Part shown: positions 17,689 to 28,586 of the stretch, piece after piece
Layout of the letters: every line of letters begins with the position of its first letter
Numbering within the stretch: position 1 is the stretch's first letter
Notes under the pieces: model-generated
Seen by the model: only the letters and a program-made list of their open reading frames with translations
Databases searched by the model: none
Told to the model about the DNA's origin: nothing
Source: Pseudochelatococcus lubricantis
Lineage (GTDB): Bacteria > Pseudomonadota > Alphaproteobacteria > Rhizobiales > Beijerinckiaceae
Length of the DNA: 64,000 bases
Reading direction: 5' to 3'
Assembly: GCF_042432495.1 (NCBI RefSeq)
Contig: NZ_JBHLXC010000001.1
Span: forward strand, 558,001 to 622,000
Position numbers and translations under genes: made by a program

Positions 17689-18711
17689 TCAGACGGTGAC
17701 GATGAGCTTGCCGAACACCTTGCGGCTTTCCAGCCGGTCGAGGCCGTCCTGGAAATGATCGAGACTGTAGACCGTATCGATGACCGGGCGGATGCCCGCA
17801 GCCATCTTGTCGAGCGCCTCACCGATATTGCGGATGGTGCAGCCGAAGGAACCAAAGATACGGTACTGTTGCTGAAAAAGCTGCATCAGGTTCATGGTGG
17901 TGGAGACGCCCGACGTCGAACCGCACGTCACCAGCCGGCCGCCGCGCTTGAGGCTGAGCAGCGAGCCGTTCCACGTATCGGCGCCGACATGCTCGAAGAC
18001 GACATCGACACCCTTGCGTCCCGTGAGCTTGCGCACCACACCCTCGAACCTGTCCGTGCGGTAGTTGATAACGTGGTCCGCGCCGAGGGCCTTCACCTTG
18101 GCGCCCTTTTCGTCGTCGCCCACGGTGGTGATCACGGTGCAGCCGATCGCCTTGGCCATCAGGACCGCAGCCGTGCCGATACCGGAGCCGCCGGCGTGCA
18201 CCAGCACTGTCTCGCCCGCTTCCAGCTTCGCGTTGTCGAACAACATGTGCTGAACCGTGCCGAAAGCGATCGGCGCGCAGGCGGCTTCCTCGAAGGAGAC
18301 GCCATCCGGAACCTTGACCAGAAGCCGCTCCGGCATGTTGACCAGTTCGCAGGTGAAGCCATCGACATGGAAACCCATGATGCCGGCGACACTCTCGCAC
18401 AGGTTGTCGTGTCCCTCGCGGCAGGCCCGGCACTCGCCGCAGGTTTTCGCGCCATAGAGCGCCACGCGGTCACCCGCCGCGACCCGGCTCACACCCTCGC
18501 CGACAGCGACGATTTCACCGGACGCCTCCGCGCCGACGGTCAGCGGCAGTTTGCGCTTCGCGAAGGCCATCCCGCGAAAGCCCCATACGTCGATATGGTT
18601 GAGGCCAACGGCGCGAATGCGCACCTGCACCTCACCGGGACCGGGCGCGGGCGGCGCATCGACATCCACGAGGCGCAGGTCACGGTCACCGAAGAGTTGC
18701 AGGGCGCGCAT
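17689..18711 (-). CDS. Zinc-type alcohol dehydrogenase/reductase of the acpXL cluster
   Basis: 340-residue MDR-superfamily protein. The N-terminal GroES-like domain has the four structural-zinc cysteines in CGECRACREGHDNLC. The Rossmann domain has the nucleotide loop HAGGSGIGTAA and a conserved FEHVGADTW. Rhizobial acpXL clusters carry an equivalent gene (called adh2XL or fabXL), thought to act as an enoyl- or ketoacyl-ACP reductase in making the 27-hydroxyoctacosanoate chain. Catalytic-zinc ligands are not evident, which fits a quinone- or enoyl-reductase-like role. It lies 37 bp after the fabG-like gene. Confidence 0.88.
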   Translation of the reverse strand: MRALQLFGDRDLRLVDVDAPPAPGPGEVQVRIRAVGLNHIDVWGFRGMAFAKRKLPLTVGAEASGEIVAVGEGVSRVAAGDRVALYGAKTCGECRACREGHDNLCESVAGIMGFHVDGFTCELVNMPERLLVKVPDGVSFEEAACAPIAFGTVQHMLFDNAKLEAGETVLVHAGGSGIGTAAVLMAKAIGCTVITTVGDDEKGAKVKALGADHVINYRTDRFEGVVRKLTGRKGVDVVFEHVGADTWNGSLLSLKRGGRLVTCGSTSGVSTTMNLMQLFQQQYRIFGSFGCTIRNIGEALDKMAAGIRPVIDTVYSLDHFQDGLDRLESRKVFGKLIVTV

Positions 18712-18748
18712 GGCGATATTCCTTGTTGTGAAGCGGTGAGGACGGCGA

Positions 18749-19504
18749 TCAGCGGTGGATGCCGATCTGGGCCGTCAGTCCGCCATCGATTGGCAGCACC
18801 GCACCCGTCATATAGGCGGCGGGCGGCGAAAGCAAAAAGGCGGCGAGCCCCGCGACTTCCTCGACACGCGCGAACCGGCCGGCGGGAATCTGCTTTTCCA
18901 TGTTGGCGCGATGGGCGGCGTAGGGGGCCAGCATGTCGGTGTCGATAAAGCCCGGCGCGATGTAGTTGACGGTGACGCCGCGCCGCGCGGTTTCCACGGT
19001 GAGTGTGCGCAGATAGCTCAACAGCGCGCCCTTCGAGGCCGCATAGGCGGCGTTGCCGGGGTTGCCATGTAGCGCCGCGACCGAGCCGATGGCGACAATG
19101 CGCCCCTCGCGGGCGCGGATCATCGGGCGCACGAGCGCCTTGGCCAGCCGGGCGAACGACCAGAAGTTCACCTGCATCACGGCTTCGGCATTGTCCTGGG
19201 CCATGACGGCCGCAAGCGCGTCGTAGGACTGGCCGGCGTTATGGACGAAACCGTAGTAGGTGTCGTCCTCGATACCCGCGCAGAAGGCATCGAGCGCTGC
19301 ACCGTCGGCGAGGTCGAGCGCGAAGGCGCGTACAGCCCGCCCTTCCGCCTTCAGGCGTGCGGCCAGCGCCACGCCGGCGTCGCCGGAGGAGCGATAAGTG
19401 AAGTCCACGTCATAGCCGGCACTTGCGAGGGCGGCGACGATGGCCGCGCCGAGCCCCTTCGCGCCGCCAGTGACGAGAACGCGCTTGTTGGCGGTCGTGC
19501 TCAC
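18749..19504 (-). CDS. 3-oxoacyl-ACP reductase (FabG-like SDR)
   Basis: 251-residue short-chain dehydrogenase. The cofactor motif VTGGAKGLGAA is at about 10-20, NAG in VHNAGQSYD, and the catalytic Ser...Tyr-x-x-x-Lys in AIGSVAAL and AAYAASKGA. The tail AYMTGAVLPIDGGLTAQ is typical of FabG. It would reduce 3-oxoacyl-AcpXL. Its ATG overlaps the stop of the upstream fabF1 (ATGA), so translation is probably coupled. Inclusion of a dedicated ketoreductase here supplements the canonical rhizobial gene set. Confidence 0.9.
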   Translation of the reverse strand: MSTTANKRVLVTGGAKGLGAAIVAALASAGYDVDFTYRSSGDAGVALAARLKAEGRAVRAFALDLADGAALDAFCAGIEDDTYYGFVHNAGQSYDALAAVMAQDNAEAVMQVNFWSFARLAKALVRPMIRAREGRIVAIGSVAALHGNPGNAAYAASKGALLSYLRTLTVETARRGVTVNYIAPGFIDTDMLAPYAAHRANMEKQIPAGRFARVEEVAGLAAFLLSPPAAYMTGAVLPIDGGLTAQIGIHR

Positions 19505-20811
19505 GCGCCCGGCTCCGCTGTGATCACCAGACAGGTGTTCTGGCCGCCGAAGCCGAAGGAGTTGGACAACACTCTCGAAACCGTGGCGTCGCGCGCCGTG
19601 TTGGGCACGACGTCGAGCCCGATGGCGGGATCCGGCAACTCGTAGTTGATGGTGGGCGGCAGCCGCCCGTTGAGGATCGTGAGCAGCGAGAACACCGCTT
19701 CGACCGCGCCGGCGGCAGTCAGCGTATGCCCGATCATGGATTTGTTGGACGAAATGGGCAGGGAGCCGGAAGCTGCGTTCATGCGCTCGCCGAAAACCGC
19801 GAGGCAGGCGAGCGACTCCATCTTGTCGTTCTCCGGCGTGCTGGTGCCATGGGCGTTGATATAGTCGATGTCGTCGGGCGTGAGGCCCGCATCCGAGACG
19901 GCTTCGCGGATCGCGGCGATGGCAGGGCCGCCGTCAGGGCTGGTGCGCGTGCGGTGGAAGCCGTCTCCGCGTTCACCGCAGCCGGCGACAATGCCGAGAA
20001 TGGTCGCGCCGCGCGCCCGCGCGGCGTCGTAATCCTCCAGAACGAAGGCGCCCGCACCCTCACCCATGACGAAACCGTCGCGGTTCTTCGAGAAGGGGCG
20101 GGACGCGCCGGCCGGATCGTCGTTGTGAGTGGACAGCGCCGAGAGAAGCGAGAAACGGATCAGCGCCTCCGCATGCACCGAGCCGTCGGTGCCGATGGCG
20201 AGCGCCGCCTGCGTCTCGCCCCGGCGAATGGCCTCGACGCCGAGCTGGATCGCCGTCGCGCCGGACGAGCACGCGGTTGAGAGCGAGATGGGCGAGCCGC
20301 GCGTGCCGAAACGCTCCGCGATGTGCTCGGCGACCGTGCCGAACAGGAACAGGTCGTGCCAGGCGGAAAACGCGCCGCTGCCGGCTGCGCGCAGCAGATC
20401 GGCATAGGTGATGTCGTCCGTCCTGCCGCTGGCGCGCGCGAGCGCGATACGCTGCGGCCATTCCATCTCGACCGGCGGCACGGCGATGAACAGCGCGCCG
20501 GGAAAGTCGCCGGGCGTGCCGATGCCGGACTGCGCAATGGCTTCGCCGGCCGCGAGCACCGCGAGCTTCTCCGACAGGAAGGGGGCGCTTGACACCGCGC
20601 CCTCCACGTAGTCGACCGTGGCCGCGATCGTGGTGCGCAGGTTGTCGGTGCTGAAGCGGGTGATGCGATGCACGCCCGAGCGCCCTTGCGTCAAGGCCGA
20701 CCAGTTGTCGGCCTTGCCCTGGCCGAGGGATGTGACCACGCCCGCACCGGTGACGGCGACGAGCGGGCGGCCGAGTGCATCGCGCGTGGAAGAGGAGGGG
20801 ACGGATGTCAT
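19501..20811 (-). CDS. fabF1XL: Catalytic beta-ketoacyl-ACP synthase (FabF1XL)
   Basis: 436-residue ketoacyl synthase II type protein with an intact active site: Cys181 in LSTACSSGATA, His321 in NAHGTSTPEND, and Lys357/His362 in NKSMIGHTLTAAG. The closing NSFGFGGQN is the usual C-terminal loop. It would elongate acyl chains on AcpXL toward very long chains for lipid A. It is 2 bp from the degenerate fabF2 upstream and overlaps fabG downstream, indicating one operon and a likely heterodimer. Confidence 0.92.
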   Translation of the reverse strand: MTSVPSSSTRDALGRPLVAVTGAGVVTSLGQGKADNWSALTQGRSGVHRITRFSTDNLRTTIAATVDYVEGAVSSAPFLSEKLAVLAAGEAIAQSGIGTPGDFPGALFIAVPPVEMEWPQRIALARASGRTDDITYADLLRAAGSGAFSAWHDLFLFGTVAEHIAERFGTRGSPISLSTACSSGATAIQLGVEAIRRGETQAALAIGTDGSVHAEALIRFSLLSALSTHNDDPAGASRPFSKNRDGFVMGEGAGAFVLEDYDAARARGATILGIVAGCGERGDGFHRTRTSPDGGPAIAAIREAVSDAGLTPDDIDYINAHGTSTPENDKMESLACLAVFGERMNAASGSLPISSNKSMIGHTLTAAGAVEAVFSLLTILNGRLPPTINYELPDPAIGLDVVPNTARDATVSRVLSNSFGFGGQNTCLVITAEPGA

Positions 20812-20813
20812 GA

Positions 20814-21989
20814 TCAGCCTCCGTTCGGGGCGGCTTCGACGAGGGCGAGGCCCTCGCCGCGCTTGTGGCCGACGCTGGTAACGACGGCCTGATGCAGCCG
20901 CCCGGCCTCGACGGCCGCAGTGGCGAGCGCCAGCCCGAGCGGGAACTGCGCCTCAAGCGTATGCCCGAACATGTCGCCGGTGGCGTGGACGGGAATGCCT
21001 GGCACCAGCTTCGTCAGAGAGCCGCGCTCTTCCTCGGTGACGCCGGCGACGCCGGTCGCGCCCGAGAGTACGGCGCCGCCGATGCCGCGAAATGCTTTTC
21101 CACTCTGTTCCCACAGCTTTTCCACGGAGACGCCCACAGAGCCGGGATGGCGGCGGGTATGGTCCGAGGAGACGCCGCGCAGCACGGCGAGCGCCTTCGC
21201 GCCGCGCGCCTCCGCATGGGCGCGTGCCTCGAACACGAGGAAGGCCGCGCCGCTGCCGAGAATGAAGCCGCCGCCTTCGCCGGGGCGGTCCCAGACGGAG
21301 GCGAAATGCTCTTTCCACAGATAGCCGCCGAGTTCGTATATCAGCAGCGCGTCGGGCCGCTCGGCGTTGTAGGAGCCGCCGACGAGAAAGATATCGCCCT
21401 GGCCGGCGGCGATGCGCGCATGGGCGATCCGCACCGCGTCCACGCCGGCCTGCTCCTCGCCCATGAAGGTGCGCGACGCGCCCGTGACGCCCTGCACGAT
21501 GGCGATGTTGCCGGCGAGCAGGTTCGACAGTTGCGCGAGAAACAACGTTGGCCGCAGATCGCTCATGAGGCGTTCGTTGAGAAAGGCCTCGGCATTTTCC
21601 GTCTTGCCGATGCCGGACAGGATCTGCCCGTCCACCGCGTAATCGCGCTCGCCGCCGCCCGCGGCGACAATCATCTGCACCGTGCGCCGCAGTTCGGAAT
21701 CGCGGGCGAGGCCCGCGTCCTCCAGCGCGAGGCCGGCTGCGTAGACGCCGAGCTTTTGCCAGTTCTCCATCTGCCGCTGGTCGGCCTTCTTGGGGATCTG
21801 TTTGCTCCAGTCCAGCGGCACGGCGGGGTGAACGGGGTAAGGCGCGAAAGTATCGGTGTCGACCTGCGCGGTGCTGTCGCCGTCGAGTGCAGCGAGGTGC
21901 GCGGAGCGCCCCTCACCGAGGCTCGACACGAGGCCGATCCCGGTGATCCAGACGTCGCGGTCGTTCCCGCTGGCAGGGCCATTGGCCAT
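20814..21989 (-). CDS. fabF2XL: Degenerate ketoacyl synthase partner (FabF2XL, KS-beta-like)
   Basis: 391 residues from the ATG at 21989, which has GGAG at 9 nt; a TTG at 22004 is the alternative. The overall thiolase fold is recognisable (WITGIGLVSSLGEG, FILGSGAAFLVFE, GDMFGHTLEAQ). Aligned by eye to FabF1, the nucleophilic cysteine is Ala171 (TGASRTFMGEE), the first histidine motif becomes SGATGVAG, and only the second histidine (FGHT) remains. It therefore should not condense alone and may act as a chain-length-setting partner of FabF1, as KS-beta does in type II polyketide synthases. Equivalent genes are part of rhizobial acpXL clusters. Confidence 0.88.
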   Translation of the reverse strand: MANGPASGNDRDVWITGIGLVSSLGEGRSAHLAALDGDSTAQVDTDTFAPYPVHPAVPLDWSKQIPKKADQRQMENWQKLGVYAAGLALEDAGLARDSELRRTVQMIVAAGGGERDYAVDGQILSGIGKTENAEAFLNERLMSDLRPTLFLAQLSNLLAGNIAIVQGVTGASRTFMGEEQAGVDAVRIAHARIAAGQGDIFLVGGSYNAERPDALLIYELGGYLWKEHFASVWDRPGEGGGFILGSGAAFLVFEARAHAEARGAKALAVLRGVSSDHTRRHPGSVGVSVEKLWEQSGKAFRGIGGAVLSGATGVAGVTEEERGSLTKLVPGIPVHATGDMFGHTLEAQFPLGLALATAAVEAGRLHQAVVTSVGHKRGEGLALVEAAPNGG

Positions 21990-22004
21990 TCGGGCATTCT
22001 CCAA

Positions 22005-22466
22005 TCAGGCAATTTCCTGGACGAGCCCGATTTCCGCCGCCTGCGCCCGCATCTGGGCGGAGAGGCCGTCGGGAAAGGGCATCAGCTTGAACATCAGCTC
22101 CGCGTTGCAGATAGCCTTGCCGTCGCTCGCGATCGTGGCGCGCGTCACCGCATAGCCGGAGCCCTGATGCGCGCGCGTGGCGACGATCTCCAGCGGCGCG
22201 CCGGGGCCGACGAACGACCGGAACTTCGCCTTCTCGACCCCCGCCAGAAATGGCATGTGCGTGAAGCGGATCAGGCCGAGAATGAGATAGCCGGAGGCCT
22301 GCGCCATCGTTTCCGTCAGCAGCACGCCGGGCATCAGCGGATGGCCGGGGAAATGCCCCTCGAAAACGGGACTGGCATCAGGCACCGTCGACCGCGCTTC
22401 GATGCGCTCCTCCGCGTCGCTGAAGGAGGCGATGCGATCGATCATCTGAAAATATTCGAGGCGCAT
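22005..22466 (-). CDS. fabZXL: 3-hydroxyacyl-ACP dehydratase (FabZXL)
   Basis: 153-residue hot-dog-fold dehydratase. The signature FEGHFPGHPLMPGVLLTETMAQ places the catalytic His at 38 and Glu at 52. It would dehydrate 3-hydroxyacyl-AcpXL in each VLCFA elongation round. It abuts fabF2 and is separated from acpXL by 249 bp that carry two inverted repeats. Confidence 0.9.
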   Translation of the reverse strand: MRLEYFQMIDRIASFSDAEERIEARSTVPDASPVFEGHFPGHPLMPGVLLTETMAQASGYLILGLIRFTHMPFLAGVEKAKFRSFVGPGAPLEIVATRAHQGSGYAVTRATIASDGKAICNAELMFKLMPFPDGLSAQMRAQAAEIGLVQEIA

Positions 22467-22501
22467 TTATGAGTATTTACCGTACGGCCTGTCACGGGAT
22501 G

Positions 22502-22517
22502 AACCGGAATTCCGGTT
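22502..22517. promoter_or_regulatory. Perfect 16-bp palindrome upstream of fabZXL
   Basis: AACCGGAATTCCGGTT reads identically on both strands and ends 35 bp before the fabZXL start codon. It could be an operator for a dimeric repressor or an RNA hairpin in the leader. Confidence 0.5.
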
Positions 22518-22547
22518 GCCGGTCGCTGCCAGAGGTCGGATTTCAAG

Positions 22548-22582
22548 CGGAAGCAACTTCACCGTGTCGGAAATTGCTTCCG
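22548..22582 (-). repeat. Inverted repeat between acpXL and fabZXL
   Basis: Perfect 9-bp arms CGGAAGCAA (22548-22556) and TTGCTTCCG (22574-22582) with a 17-nt loop, 134 bp downstream of the acpXL stop. A partial terminator or stability hairpin would let the carrier protein be made in excess over the enzymes. Confidence 0.5.
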
Positions 22583-22715
22583 ATTGCGTTAATGACAAGT
22601 GTCGGAGAGCACATCGTGCGGGTGCATTGCGGAAACGACGACCGGACTGTCCCCGCCGATATCGTTGCGCGCGGGGAACCTGTCGTGCTGCACCGGTCGG
22701 TATTTCCGTTCACGC

Positions 22716-22994
22716 TCACCCCTTTGCGGCGACGAGTTCGTCGATGCGCGCGGCAAGGTTCTTCAGCACGAAATACTGCTCCGCCGGCACCTTGCCCTCG
22801 TTGACTTCCTGGGTCCACGTCTCAAGCGGCAGCTTGATGCCGAATGCCTTGTCGATGGCAAAGGCGATATCGAGGAACGCCAGGGAATCGACGCCGAGGT
22901 CATCGATCGCATGGCTGTCGGGCGTGATCTGCTCACGCGGAATGTCCGACGTTTCGGCGATGATGTCGGCGACGGTCTCGAAGGTGGATGCCAT
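22716..22994 (-). CDS. acpXL: Specialised acyl carrier protein AcpXL
   Basis: 92-residue acyl carrier protein of the AcpXL type, which carries the 27-hydroxyoctacosanoyl chain for lipid A in Hyphomicrobiales. The phosphopantetheine serine is Ser37 in DDLGVDSLAFLD. Compared with ordinary AcpP it is longer at the C-terminus (NLAARIDELVAAKG) and less acidic around helix II. First gene of the cluster on the minus strand, followed by fabZ, fabF2, fabF1, fabG and adh. Confidence 0.94.
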   Translation of the reverse strand: MASTFETVADIIAETSDIPREQITPDSHAIDDLGVDSLAFLDIAFAIDKAFGIKLPLETWTQEVNEGKVPAEQYFVLKNLAARIDELVAAKG

Positions 22995-23101
22995 CGCGAT
23001 ACTCCTGATTCTGTTGCCTGCGCTGCAGCGTCACGGCAAATCAAAGGCTTGCGCGGAAAAGCTCCACGCAGAGCCGATATTGGATGATTCCATATACATG
23101 A

Positions 23102-23129
23102 GCACCGGCGCTTATCCAAGCGCCGGTGC
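23102..23129 (-). terminator. Strong stem-loop downstream of acnA
   Basis: GCACCGGCGCTT (23102-23113) and AAGCGCCGGTGC (23118-23129) form a perfect 12-bp stem with a 4-nt loop, 57 bp beyond the acnA stop. There is no long T-run, but the stem strength and position fit an acnA terminator. Confidence 0.65.
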
Positions 23130-23186
23130 CGGTGGTTGTTGCAATTGCGTGACATGTTTTGCCCCGTGGGCACAAACACGTCCGGC

Positions 23187-25889
<2,703 letters not shown>

Positions 25890-26105
25890 TGCGTGATCCT
25901 TGCGGGGACGTGAGACACGAATGCCAAGCCTGGAAGCGCCGAACGCGCGCGCCGCCCCGGGAGTGCCCAGGTCCCCGCGCGTCACGCGCGCGGCGCAGCC
26001 TGCGAGTTATATAGTCACTTTCGCGTCGGTGCGCTAGACCGTTGATAGTTGTTCTAAAGAGCTAGTCGCCTGAAAGCAATTGTTTAGAGAGGATTTAAAC
26101 CGGCC

Positions 26106-26735
26106 TTGCGAATCGTCGTCGACAATCTCGCCTGCCGCCGCTCCGGGCGGCTGCTGTTTTCCGGTCTCTGCTTCACGCTCGCCGCGGGGCAGGCGCTCGT
26201 CATCACCGGCCGCAACGGTGCCGGCAAGTCGAGTCTGCTCGCCCTGCTGGGCGGCGCGCTCAAGCCCGCGGGGGGGACTTTGCAACTGATGGAAGCGGGC
26301 GAACGCACCCTGCCGGAAGTCATCAACGCGGTCGGCCACCGCGAGGGGCTCAAGGCGATGTTGACCGCCGAGGAAAATCTCGCCTTCGCCCGAGACGTGC
26401 TCGGCCATCCGGCGCTCACGCCCGTCGAGGCGCTGGAGAAGCTCGATGTCGCCCATCTGGCGCGGCTGCCGGTCGCCTACCTGTCCGCCGGCCAGCGGCG
26501 GCGGGTGGCGCTGGCGCGACTTTTTGTCACATCCCGTCCCGTCTGGCTGCTCGATGAGCCGACCTCGGCGCTCGACACGCCGTCGCAGGCGCTGGTCAAT
26601 GGACTGATGCGCGAGCATCTGGCGAACGGGGGCCTGATCGTCGCCGCGACGCACCTGCCGCTGGCGCTCGACGGCGCGCTGACGCTACGCATCGAGCCGC
26701 CGCAGGAGGCCGAGGACGCCGAGGTGATGTGGTGA
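26106..26735 (+). CDS. ccmA: Heme exporter ATPase CcmA
   Basis: 209-residue ABC ATPase of system I cytochrome c maturation. Walker A GRNGAGKSS, signature LSAGQRRRVALARL and Walker B VWLLDEPTSALD are all intact. With CcmB, C and D it drives release of holo-CcmE in the inner membrane. The start is a TTG at 26106 (RIVVDNLACRR). It overlaps ccmB by a few bases. Confidence 0.94.
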   Translation: MRIVVDNLACRRSGRLLFSGLCFTLAAGQALVITGRNGAGKSSLLALLGGALKPAGGTLQLMEAGERTLPEVINAVGHREGLKAMLTAEENLAFARDVLGHPALTPVEALEKLDVAHLARLPVAYLSAGQRRRVALARLFVTSRPVWLLDEPTSALDTPSQALVNGLMREHLANGGLIVAATHLPLALDGALTLRIEPPQEAEDAEVMW

Positions 26736-27400
26736 TTCGCACGCTCGTCGCCATTGTCGGGCGCGACCTGCACATCGCCGCGCGTATCGGCGGGGCGGGC
26801 GGGCTGTCGCTGGTGTTCTTCCTGATGCTGGTGACGCTCATTCCCTTCGCCATCGGTCCTGACCTCAACCTGCTGTCGCGCATCGGCCCGGCCATCCTGT
26901 GGCTTGCTGCGGTGCTCTCCACGCTGATCGGCCTCGACCGGCTGTTCCAGGCCGATGAGGAGGACGGGTCGCTCGCTATCATGCTGGCGAGCGAGACGCC
27001 GCTCGAACTCGTGGTGATCGCCAAGGGCGCCGCGCACTGGCTCACGACGGGGTTGCCGCTGGCGCTCTGCGCGCCGCTGTTCGGGCTGCTGCTGGCGCTG
27101 ACGCCGCAGGCCATGCTGGCGGTTTCCGCCACCCTGCTCGTCGGGACGCCGGCACTCACCTTCATTGGCATGGTCGGCGCGGCGCTGACCGCGCGCTTGC
27201 GGCGTGGCGGACTGATTCTCTCCATCCTCGTGATGCCGTTGATGGTGCCTACCCTCATCTTCGGCGTCTCCGCGGCGGGCGCCGCCACCGGCGGCACGGT
27301 GCCGTTCCTGACGCCCTTCCTCATCCTGTGCGCGATCAGCCTCGCGGCGCTCGTCGTCGGTGCCGTGGCGGCGGCGATGGCGCTGCGGGCGGAGGGGTAG
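26729..27400 (+). CDS. ccmB: Heme exporter membrane protein CcmB
   Basis: 223-residue integral membrane partner of CcmA with about six hydrophobic helices. The QADEEDGSLAIMLAS segment is characteristic of CcmB. Starts at one of two adjacent GTG codons (26729 or 26732) inside the end of ccmA, indicating translational coupling. A 227-bp gap then separates it from ccmC. Confidence 0.93.
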   Translation: MVIRTLVAIVGRDLHIAARIGGAGGLSLVFFLMLVTLIPFAIGPDLNLLSRIGPAILWLAAVLSTLIGLDRLFQADEEDGSLAIMLASETPLELVVIAKGAAHWLTTGLPLALCAPLFGLLLALTPQAMLAVSATLLVGTPALTFIGMVGAALTARLRRGGLILSILVMPLMVPTLIFGVSAAGAATGGTVPFLTPFLILCAISLAALVVGAVAAAMALRAEG

Positions 27401-27627
27401 ACGCCGGCCGTGCCCCTGTTCACGGCCACGAACGGCTTCCGGGCGGCCACGTTGCGGCGCGTCATGCCTTCCTTGGGAAACCCGCGTATGATCGTCGGGC
27501 AAATTATCGCATTGCCGGGCGCTTCGGCTGTCTTTACATGGGCTGTAAACTGGGGCCTCCTCCAGAAACGCCGTGCCGCACAGCGTTGGGGAGGGCGATC
27601 GTCGAACCCTGATATCCGGAACCGGGG

Positions 27628-28416
27628 ATGGCTGAAAACAACTCGATATTGACGGCGCTCGCCAATCCGACCCGCTTTCTGGCGCTCTCCGCGCGCGTGC
27701 TGCCGTGGATGGCCGGCCTGTCGGCGGTGCTCCTGGCGGTCGGGCTCTGGCTCGTGTTCTTTCAGGTGCCGGACGACTACCAGCAGGGCGCCACGGTGCG
27801 CATCATGTATATCCACGTTCCCGCCGCCTGGCTGTCGCTGTTTCTCTACGCCATGATGACGGGCTCGGCCATCGGCACGCTGGTATGGCGCCACCCGCTG
27901 GCGGACGTGGCGCAGAAGGCGGCCGCTCCCATCGGCGCGGCCTTCACGCTGCTGTGCCTCGTCACCGGCTCCATCTGGGGCAAGCCGATGTGGGGCACGT
28001 GGTGGGTGTGGGATGCGCGGCTGACGTCGGAACTCGTGCTGCTGCTGATCTATCTCGGCATCATCGGTCTGTGGCGGGCGATCGAGGAGCCGTCGGCGGC
28101 CGCGCGCGCCGTCGCCATCATGACGCTGGTCGGCTTCGTCAACATCCCGATCGTGAAGTTCTCCGTGGACTGGTGGAACACCCTGCACCAGCCTGCCTCC
28201 GTGTTCCGGCTGGGCGGGTCGACCATCGACGCCTCCATGCTGTGGCCGCTGCTGGTGATGGCGGCGGGCTTCACCCTGCTCGCGGTCTCGCTGCACCTGT
28301 CGGGCATGCGCACGGAGATCCTGCGCCGGCGCGTGCGCGCGCTGAGCCTGCTGGAGGCCCAGCAGCGGGAGCGCGCGCCCGTCGCGGCGGTCGTTGCGCC
28401 GGGGGTGGCCCGATGA
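27628..28416 (+). CDS. ccmC: Heme-handling protein CcmC
   Basis: 262-residue membrane protein of the HHP (heme-handling) family that loads heme onto CcmE. The tryptophan-rich periplasmic signature WGTWWVWDARLTSELV is intact. Six or so helices, with flanking histidines in IHVPAAW and LHQPASVF. Stop overlaps ccmD start (ATGA). Confidence 0.95.
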   Translation: MAENNSILTALANPTRFLALSARVLPWMAGLSAVLLAVGLWLVFFQVPDDYQQGATVRIMYIHVPAAWLSLFLYAMMTGSAIGTLVWRHPLADVAQKAAAPIGAAFTLLCLVTGSIWGKPMWGTWWVWDARLTSELVLLLIYLGIIGLWRAIEEPSAAARAVAIMTLVGFVNIPIVKFSVDWWNTLHQPASVFRLGGSTIDASMLWPLLVMAAGFTLLAVSLHLSGMRTEILRRRVRALSLLEAQQRERAPVAAVVAPGVAR

Positions 28417-28586
28417 GCGGCGGGCATATGGGTTATATCGTCGCGGCCTATGCGTTCGCCGCGATCACCGTGGGCGGGCTGATCCTGCGCGCGGTTCTCG
28501 ATCACCGGGCGCAACAGCGCGCCCTTGCGGATTTCGAGGCGCGCGGTGTGCAGCGCCGGTCGCGGCGGAAGGCGGCGCAACCATGA
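28413..28586 (+). CDS. ccmD: Heme exporter protein CcmD
   Basis: 57-residue single-helix protein (GYIVAAYAFAAITVGGLILRA) with a basic tail, typical of CcmD, which links CcmC/CcmE to CcmAB. It overlaps ccmC by 4 nt at the start and ccmG by 4 nt at the end, so all three are translationally coupled. Confidence 0.9.
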   Translation: MSGGHMGYIVAAYAFAAITVGGLILRAVLDHRAQQRALADFEARGVQRRSRRKAAQP

